Source: Loktanella sp. UBA3435 | GTDB taxonomy: Bacteria > Pseudomonadota > Alphaproteobacteria > Rhodobacterales > Rhodobacteraceae | Length of the DNA stretch: 30,545 bases | Direction: 5' to 3' | Assembly (NCBI GenBank): GCA_002378665.1 | Contig: DFSO01000087.1 | Coordinates: forward strand, 103,859 to 134,403 | In this document: in pieces, positions 24,823 through 30,545 of the stretch | Layout: each line of letters opens with the position of its first letter | Numbering within the stretch: the first letter of the stretch is position 1 | Position numbers and translations under genes: made by a program | Notes under the pieces: model-generated | The model's input: the letters and a program-made list of their open reading frames with translations, nothing else | Database searches by the model: none | Told to the model about the DNA's origin: nothing

Positions 24823-27800
24823 ATGAGGCAGCTCTCAGGTTCTGGCGGCATCATATCATATTTCACCCGCCATAAGACGGCAGCGAACCTGTTGTTGGTG
24901 GTTATGCTGGTGGCTGGTATCGCTGCGTTTCCACGGATGCGCGCCCAGTTTTTCCCTGATGTGATTGTGGATACAGTGAGCGTGTCTGTGACCTGGAGCG
25001 GGGCAGGCGCCGAAGACGTTGACCGCGCCATTGTGCAAGTAATTGAGCCTTCATTGCTCAGCGTCCAAGGGGTTATCGACTCTGCCGCCACTGCGACCGA
25101 AGGTCGGGCGAGCATAAGGTTGGAGTTCGAGCCGAATTGGGACATGGCCCGCGCAACGGACGATGTGCAAAAGGCCGTCGATGGGATCAGCAACCTACCC
25201 GAGGCCGCCGAAACACCATCGGTATCGCGTGGGCAGTGGTCGGACCGCGTCACGGATGTGGTGATCACTGGCCCCGTCGGCGCCGATCAATTGGCCCGTT
25301 TTGCCGATGAGCTGGTGATAAGGTTATTCGCAGCTGGCGTGACGCAAACGACAGTGCAAGGAATCGCCTCTGCCGAAACGATTGTCGAAGTCCCGTCGCT
25401 GTCCTTGATTGAACACGATGTAACGCTGGCGCAAATCGCTGACGCGATTGCAAATGAGGCCGATGCAAGTCCCGCAGGCGATGTATCAGGCACGTCGCGC
25501 GTCAGAACAGGTGCCGCAAAGCGGACAGTTACAGAGATTTCGGGAATCGTTTTGCGAACCAATGCCGACAACTCTGTTCTTCGGATCGGCGATGTTGCGC
25601 ATGTGACCCAAGGTAGCATTGACCGCGACCGCGCGTATTTCGTTGGGGGCAATTCTGCGCTCTCAATCCGCGTTGACCGATCGGATCGCGGCGATGCGAT
25701 TGATATGCAAAACAAGGTTCAGGCCGTCGCAGACACCTATGAGTTGGGTCTGCCAGAAGGTGTGAAAGTCGACCTGATCCGGACCCGCGCCGAACTAATT
25801 ACGGGCCGGCTGAATATCTTGCTAGAGAACGGGCTTATGGGACTGGGGCTGGTCGTCATACTTCTTTTTCTCTTCTTGAATGCGCGAACCGCTATTTGGG
25901 TCGCTGCGGGAATCCCTGTTTCGATGCTGGCGGCGATGGCGCTGATGTTTTTGGCTGGCCTGACGATCAATATGATATCCCTCTTCGCGCTCATTCTGAC
26001 GCTTGGCATCGTTGTTGATGACGCGATTGTTGTTGGTGAACATGCCGATTTTCGGGCCCGTAAGCTGGGCGAGGACCCTGTCACGGCCGCGGAAAATGCC
26101 GCGCGGCGCATGTTTTCTCCCGTCTTTTCGGCGACGCTTACGACGATTATCGCGTTCTTTGGGCTTGTTGCTATCGGGGGGCGATTTGGCGACCTGATTG
26201 CGGATATCCCCTTTACCGTCATCGTGGTTTTGACCGCCAGCTTGGTCGAGTGCTTCCTGATTTTGCCAAACCATATGTCCCATTCGATTGCGCATTCGAT
26301 GAAAGACCATTGGTATGACGCGCCTAGCCGATTTGTGAACAAAGGCTTTGATTGGGTGCGCGAACAATTGTTCCGCCCTTTCATCGCGGCCGTCATTTGG
26401 GCGCGTTATCCTGTCTTTGCGGGGGCTGTTGTCGTCCTTGCCAGTCAAGTCGTTCTCTTTATTAATGGCGATGTGACATGGCGGTTTTTTAACTCTCCCG
26501 AGCAGGGATCGATCAGCGCCAATTTTGTGATGACCGATGGCGCCACGCGCGAAGACACCCTTGCGATGATGCGGGAAATGCAAAGGGCGACAAACGATCT
26601 TGCGGCGGAATATGAGGAAAAATATGGAGCGAACCCGCTTGCCTTTGTCATGGCCGAAATCGGAGGCAATTCTGGTCGCGGCATTGCCGGAACCGAAGCG
26701 AAAGACAGCTTTCAGCTTGGCGCAATTTCCATTGAATTGATTGATGCGGATTTGCGCAGTTATTCAAGCAACGCTTTTGTCGCCGAACTTCAAGACAAGG
26801 TTGTGAACCACCCCCTTGCCGAAACAGTCAGCTTTAGAAGTTGGCGCGGCGGGCCAGGTGGTGACGCCCTCGACATCCAGATTTATGGCGCGAGCTCCGA
26901 GACCCTGAAGGCCGCAGCCGAAAGCCTGAAGACGAGCCTCGCGCAATTTGGCGAAGTCTCCGCGCTTGAGGACAATTTGGCATATGACAAAGAGGAAATC
27001 ATTCTTCAACTCACGCCGCAGGGTCAAAACCTTGGCTTCACCATTGACGCTTTGGGACGGACACTGCGGGATCGCTTGGGTGGGATTGAGGCCGCGACCT
27101 ATCCTGATGGTCCGCGTTCTGGAACTATCAGGGTTGAGCTTCCGGCAGGTGAGCTTACGGCCGATTTTCTTGAACGCTCGCAGATGCGGGCGACGAGCGG
27201 CATCTATGTGCCCTTGGCGGACATCGTGGGCGTGACCCAACGCACGGGATTCTCCACCATCCGTCGCGAAAACGGTGTGCAACTGATCTCGGTAACAGGC
27301 GATTTGTCAGAGGATGATCCCGCGCGGGCCGCGGAAATCATGACACTAGTCGAGGCGGATATTCTGCCCACTTTGGAATCGGAGTTTGGCGTCGAGACCA
27401 GACTGTCTGGGTTGTCGGAACAGTCAGATCAGTTCCTCAATGACGCGCGTGACGGATTGATTCTCTGCCTCACGGGCATCTTCCTAACGCTAGCTTGGAT
27501 TTTTTCCAGCTGGACTCGGCCTCTTGTCGTGATGGCCATTATCCCCTTTGGTCTCGTCGGAACGATCTACGGGCATTACCTATGGGATGTGCCGCTGAGT
27601 ATATTCACGGTCGTCGGGCTGATTGGTATGGTTGGTATTATCATCAACGATTCCATCGTGCTTGTTTCGACCATTGATGAATACGCCCAAGAACGCGGAC
27701 TTATTCCAGCTATTATAGATGGGACAGCGGACCGTTTGCGCCCCGTCATGCTGACGACAATGACGACTGTCCTTGGGCTTGCGCCGCTTTTGTATGAAGG

Positions 27801-28179
27801 GTCCAGCCAAGCGCAGTTCCTGAAACCGACAGTGATCACGTTGGTCTATGGTTTGGGTTTTGGCATGGTTCTGGTTCTTCTGATTGTGCCAGCCCTTTTG
27901 GCGATGCAGGCCGACGTGGGCCAGCAAGTCGCATCGGCGCGTCGCATGCTGACCCGTCCAAAGCGCAGTGGAAACGTCGGCATTGTCGTATTTGGGGCAA
28001 CGCTTGGGGTGGGGGCGCTATTTACTGTGACGCTTTGGCCAATGCTGCGCGGGGAACATGGCACATCTGAAGTGTTCCTAGGTGCTGCGACTTTCTTGGG
28101 TGCTACGGCTGCGCTTTTGGTCCTCGTTTTCATCGGGGCTGCCTTTGAAAAGAAATTCCGCAGTCGCAGACAGGCGTAA
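24823..28179 (+). CDS. RND-family efflux permease (AcrB-like) with C-terminal extension
   Basis: 1118 residues. The protein starts with the RND first helix (FTRHKTAANLLLVVML) and FFPDV, has large periplasmic loops after helices 1 and 7, and carries the proton-relay aspartates in helix 4 (GIVVDDAIVV). The second half has IGMVGIIINDSIVL and the usual last helix near 1010-1030. It would export small hydrophobic or toxic compounds by proton antiport in a trimer with the adaptor. Two further hydrophobic stretches (about 1051-1075 and 1083-1108) follow, so 14 rather than 12 membrane helices are predicted. The substrate is unknown. Confidence 0.93.
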   Translation: MRQLSGSGGIISYFTRHKTAANLLLVVMLVAGIAAFPRMRAQFFPDVIVDTVSVSVTWSGAGAEDVDRAIVQVIEPSLLSVQGVIDSAATATEGRASIRLEFEPNWDMARATDDVQKAVDGISNLPEAAETPSVSRGQWSDRVTDVVITGPVGADQLARFADELVIRLFAAGVTQTTVQGIASAETIVEVPSLSLIEHDVTLAQIADAIANEADASPAGDVSGTSRVRTGAAKRTVTEISGIVLRTNADNSVLRIGDVAHVTQGSIDRDRAYFVGGNSALSIRVDRSDRGDAIDMQNKVQAVADTYELGLPEGVKVDLIRTRAELITGRLNILLENGLMGLGLVVILLFLFLNARTAIWVAAGIPVSMLAAMALMFLAGLTINMISLFALILTLGIVVDDAIVVGEHADFRARKLGEDPVTAAENAARRMFSPVFSATLTTIIAFFGLVAIGGRFGDLIADIPFTVIVVLTASLVECFLILPNHMSHSIAHSMKDHWYDAPSRFVNKGFDWVREQLFRPFIAAVIWARYPVFAGAVVVLASQVVLFINGDVTWRFFNSPEQGSISANFVMTDGATREDTLAMMREMQRATNDLAAEYEEKYGANPLAFVMAEIGGNSGRGIAGTEAKDSFQLGAISIELIDADLRSYSSNAFVAELQDKVVNHPLAETVSFRSWRGGPGGDALDIQIYGASSETLKAAAESLKTSLAQFGEVSALEDNLAYDKEEIILQLTPQGQNLGFTIDALGRTLRDRLGGIEAATYPDGPRSGTIRVELPAGELTADFLERSQMRATSGIYVPLADIVGVTQRTGFSTIRRENGVQLISVTGDLSEDDPARAAEIMTLVEADILPTLESEFGVETRLSGLSEQSDQFLNDARDGLILCLTGIFLTLAWIFSSWTRPLVVMAIIPFGLVGTIYGHYLWDVPLSIFTVVGLIGMVGIIINDSIVLVSTIDEYAQERGLIPAIIDGTADRLRPVMLTTMTTVLGLAPLLYEGSSQAQFLKPTVITLVYGLGFGMVLVLLIVPALLAMQADVGQQVASARRMLTRPKRSGNVGIVVFGATLGVGALFTVTLWPMLRGEHGTSEVFLGAATFLGATAALLVLVFIGAAFEKKFRSRRQA

Positions 28180-28335
28180 AAATTCGGCGCGCTTTGGGGT
28201 GTATACGAAACTTTCGCATGTCCTGTGCCCCGCCCAAGAACGCAACTGACACGGTGAATGTCGTATTTGCGCTGTTGCGATAGCTTTGCGCCCGATAAAC
28301 CTATGCTCAAGACATATGCAAAGGATACCCGCAGA
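28180..28335. other. Intergenic region between the RND pump and the formate dehydrogenase operon
   Basis: 156 bp holding AAGGA (28321-28325), 10 bp before the likely formate dehydrogenase start. The in-frame ATG at 28258 would add 26 low-complexity, non-homologous-looking residues and has no ribosome site. A promoter for the next operon is expected here, but I cannot define it. Confidence 0.5.
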
Positions 28336-30021
28336 ATGGCACTCGATGATCGTAAGGGCGTTTGGAAATCTGGTAAGGGTAAAGGCCGCCATACCACAAA
28401 GGGTCGGCAGTTAGACGATACAGCCCACGGCGAGGTTGTCGCGCTTTTGGGTGATGGCCCTTATGCGCGTGATATGCTCATTGAGTATTTGCACTTGATC
28501 CAAGACAAATTCGGATGCCTTTCTGCGACCCATTTGCGGTCTTTGGCCGAACTGCTGCGTGTTGGTCAGGCTGAGGTCTATGAGGTCGCGACCTTCTACG
28601 CCCACTTTGATGTGGTCAAAGAGGGCGAGCCAAAGCCGCCCGCGCTGACGATTCGTGTTTGTGATAGCCTTTCGTGCGAGATGGCTGGTGCGCAGGCGCT
28701 CAAAAAGGCACTCGAGGATGGTCTTGATGCGAATGAAGTGCGCGTGTTGCGTGCCCCTTGCATGGGTCGTTGTGATACAGCGCCCGTATTGGAAATCGGC
28801 CACGCCCATATCGACCACGCCACTGTTGAAAAGGTCGAGGCCGCAATTGCGGGTGGCCATACCCACGCAGTAATCCCCGACTACGAAGGTTTTGACGCCT
28901 ATGTTGCCGCTGGTGGTTACGCCGAACTGAAGGCGCTGCGCAAGGACGGCAATTGGGAAGACGTGCAAGCCAAGATCAAGGAAAGCGGTTTGCGCGGTCT
29001 TGGTGGCGCTGGCTTCCCATCTGGTACCAAGTGGGGCTTTGTCCGCGCCAATGAGGGCACCCGCTATCTTGCCGTGAACGGCGACGAGGGCGAGCCTGGC
29101 ACATTCAAAGATCGCTATTATTTAGAGCGCACGCCGCATCTTTTCCTAGAGGGCATGTTGATCGCGGCTTGGGCCGTGGAGGCAGAGCGTGCCTATATTT
29201 ACATGCGCGACGAATATCCTGCTGTGCTGCATATCTTGGCTGCTGAAATCGCGAAACTTGAGGCGGCTGGTATTCTCGAGGCTGGCTACATCGAGGTGCG
29301 CCGCGGTGCCGGTGCCTACATCTGCGGCGAAGAATCCGCGATGATCGAAAGCATCGAAGGCAAGCGCGGCATTCCGCGTCACCGTCCGCCGTTTGTGGCC
29401 CAAGTCGGTATCTTTGGAAAGCCAACGCTGGTGCATAACGTCGAGACCTTGTTGTGGGTCGCCCGCGTCATGCGCGAAGGGCCAGAGGTTCTCAATTCGG
29501 TCGAAAAGAATGGCCGCAAGGGCTTGCGCAGCTACTCCGTATCAGGCCGCGTCAAGAACGCTGGCGTCTATCTTCTTCCTGCTGGTTCCACGATTATGGA
29601 CGTCATTGATGCCGCTGGCGGCATGGCCGCTGGCGAGGTGTTCAATGCCTATCAACCGGGTGGTCCGTCCTCTGGTTTGCTGCCCGCTTCCATGTGTGAC
29701 ATCCCGCTTGATTTCGACACGCTGCAACCGCACGGCACGTTCATCGGGTCTGCTGCGGTGGTCGTCCTCTCTGAACGTGACAGCGCCCGCGATGCTGCAC
29801 TGAATATGCTACGTTTCTTTGAAGACGAGAGCTGTGGTCAATGCACCCCATGCCGCGTCGGTTGCGAGAAAGCGGTCAAGTTGATGCAGGCCCCGAAATG
29901 GGACCAAGCGCTGCTCAAGGAACTCAACACCACCATGGTTGATGCCTCGATTTGTGGCCTTGGTCAGGCGGCACCGAACCCGATCAAAATGGTCATGGCC
30001 TTCTTCAAGGATGAAATCTGA
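28336..30021 (+). CDS. NAD-dependent formate dehydrogenase, fused gamma/beta (NuoE-NuoF-like) subunit
   Basis: 561 residues from ATG 28336. Residues about 25-175 are a NuoE/FdsG-like thioredoxin-fold domain with [2Fe-2S] ligands C109, C114, C142 and C146. Residues about 200-560 are a NuoF/FdsB-like domain with the FMN/NADH loop GLRGLGGAGFPSGTKW (218-233), GEPGTFKDR, and a [4Fe-4S] site at C500, C503, C506 and C540. The ending SICGLGQAAPNP is the formate-dehydrogenase or hydrogenase style rather than respiratory complex I. It passes electrons from formate oxidation to NAD+ in the cytosol. Its stop overlaps the start of the alpha subunit (TGATG). Confidence 0.9.
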   Translation: MALDDRKGVWKSGKGKGRHTTKGRQLDDTAHGEVVALLGDGPYARDMLIEYLHLIQDKFGCLSATHLRSLAELLRVGQAEVYEVATFYAHFDVVKEGEPKPPALTIRVCDSLSCEMAGAQALKKALEDGLDANEVRVLRAPCMGRCDTAPVLEIGHAHIDHATVEKVEAAIAGGHTHAVIPDYEGFDAYVAAGGYAELKALRKDGNWEDVQAKIKESGLRGLGGAGFPSGTKWGFVRANEGTRYLAVNGDEGEPGTFKDRYYLERTPHLFLEGMLIAAWAVEAERAYIYMRDEYPAVLHILAAEIAKLEAAGILEAGYIEVRRGAGAYICGEESAMIESIEGKRGIPRHRPPFVAQVGIFGKPTLVHNVETLLWVARVMREGPEVLNSVEKNGRKGLRSYSVSGRVKNAGVYLLPAGSTIMDVIDAAGGMAAGEVFNAYQPGGPSSGLLPASMCDIPLDFDTLQPHGTFIGSAAVVVLSERDSARDAALNMLRFFEDESCGQCTPCRVGCEKAVKLMQAPKWDQALLKELNTTMVDASICGLGQAAPNPIKMVMAFFKDEI

Positions 30022-30545
30022 TGTCAAAAATTACATTCACACTTGATGGTAAATCGGTCGAAGCTGAAAAAGGCATGACCATCTGGGAGGTCGCCAACGG
30101 GCGCGGCCTTGTGATCCCGCATCTGTGCCACAAGCCAGAGCCGGGCTATCGGTCTGACGGTAACTGCCGTGCTTGTATGGTTGCAATCGAGGGCGAGCGT
30201 ACTTTGGCTGCGTCGTGTATTCGCGAACCGTCCGAGGGCATGGTTGTCACAACTGACAAGCCGCGCGAAGTGCAGGCCCGCAAGATGGTGATGGAAATGC
30301 TCGTCGCCGACCAGCCAGAGCGCGAAGTCGCCCACGACAAATCCTCTCACCTTTGGGATATGGCTGAGGCGCAGGGTGTGTCTGAGAGCCGTTTTCCGAC
30401 GATGGATGCCGAACATATTCCGCTGCTCGACAGCTCGCACGTTGCGATGTCGGTGAACCTTGATGCGTGTATCCAATGCGGTCTTTGCGTACGAGCATGT
30501 CGCGAAGTGCAGGTCAACGATGTGATCGTCATGGCGGGGCGCGGG
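30021..30545 (+). CDS. NAD-dependent formate dehydrogenase alpha subunit, N-terminus (truncated by window end)
   Basis: The first 175 residues are visible and open to the edge. They begin with a [2Fe-2S] ferredoxin domain: C36, C49, C52 and C66 in the FdsA-like context IPHLCHKPEPGYRSDGNCRAC. A [4Fe-4S] motif follows at C150, C153, C156 and C160 (CIQCGLCVRAC). The stretch between C66 and C150 contains no cysteine, so the His-Cys3 cluster found between these sites in many NuoG/FdsA proteins is absent. The molybdopterin catalytic domain should follow outside the window. It overlaps the upstream gene by one base. Confidence 0.88.
   Translation, partial: MSKITFTLDGKSVEAEKGMTIWEVANGRGLVIPHLCHKPEPGYRSDGNCRACMVAIEGERTLAASCIREPSEGMVVTTDKPREVQARKMVMEMLVADQPEREVAHDKSSHLWDMAEAQGVSESRFPTMDAEHIPLLDSSHVAMSVNLDACIQCGLCVRACREVQVNDVIVMAGRG

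Noticed and set aside
25822..26583. 253-codon minus-strand frame inside the RND pump gene
   Set aside because: Lys/Arg-rich shadow of the pump's membrane-helix codons; no start signal or family signature.
28336..30021. Respiratory complex I NuoEF
   Set aside because: The other nuo genes are absent, the F-domain ending is GLGQAAPNP as in formate dehydrogenases, and the following gene has an FdsA-type N-terminus.

Overview
The window looks like chromosome of a marine alphaproteobacterium of the Roseobacter group (Rhodobacterales). This is inferred from protein style and gene content: a TAXI-type TRAP transporter with a fused permease, roseobacter-like Crp/Fnr and SulP proteins, OxyR/KatG, and a formate dehydrogenase with a fused E/F-type subunit. 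No rRNA or tRNA gene, insertion sequence, integrase or CRISPR array was recognised.

Region 1 (1-11166, + strand) is one long run of eight tightly packed genes: the 3' end of a TAXI solute receptor, a fused TRAP permease, a UspF-like stress protein, a nitrilase-superfamily amidohydrolase, a very long Orn/Lys/Arg-type decarboxylase, an ATP-grasp ligase, a C45/acyltransferase-type Ntn hydrolase and a class III aminotransferase. It ends at a perfect 10-bp hairpin. A convergent NAD(P)-dependent succinate-semialdehyde-type dehydrogenase follows on the minus strand, then a divergent PLP enzyme of the Cys/Met (gamma-synthase) family on the plus strand. Together these could form a self-contained uptake and catabolic or modification route. 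In this reading an amino acid is imported and decarboxylated to an amine, one amino group is capped with a carboxylate by the ATP-grasp enzyme, the other is transaminated, the aldehyde is oxidised, and an amidohydrolase removes the cap. The logic resembles the gamma-glutamylated putrescine (Puu) pathway but uses different enzyme families. This is the best candidate for an undescribed system in the window; the function is inference.

Region 2 (13970-17222, mostly minus) holds a SulP anion transporter with a STAS domain, a Crp/Fnr-family regulator with two cysteines in its sensor domain, and a small DUF2892 membrane protein with its own terminator. A roughly 400-bp stretch follows, with a palindromic candidate operator and a possible gene remnant.

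Region 3 (17223-23252) is a stress and envelope block: MprF (aminoacyl-phosphatidylglycerol synthase/flippase), catalase-peroxidase KatG, and a divergent OxyR with both redox cysteines. Region 4 (23356-28179) is a two-gene RND efflux system, a membrane-fusion protein and an inner-membrane pump, each with an unusual C-terminal extension. Region 5 (28336-end) starts a formate dehydrogenase operon: a fused NuoE/NuoF-type NADH-oxidoreductase subunit followed by the N-terminus of the molybdenum/tungsten-dependent alpha subunit, which runs off the window.
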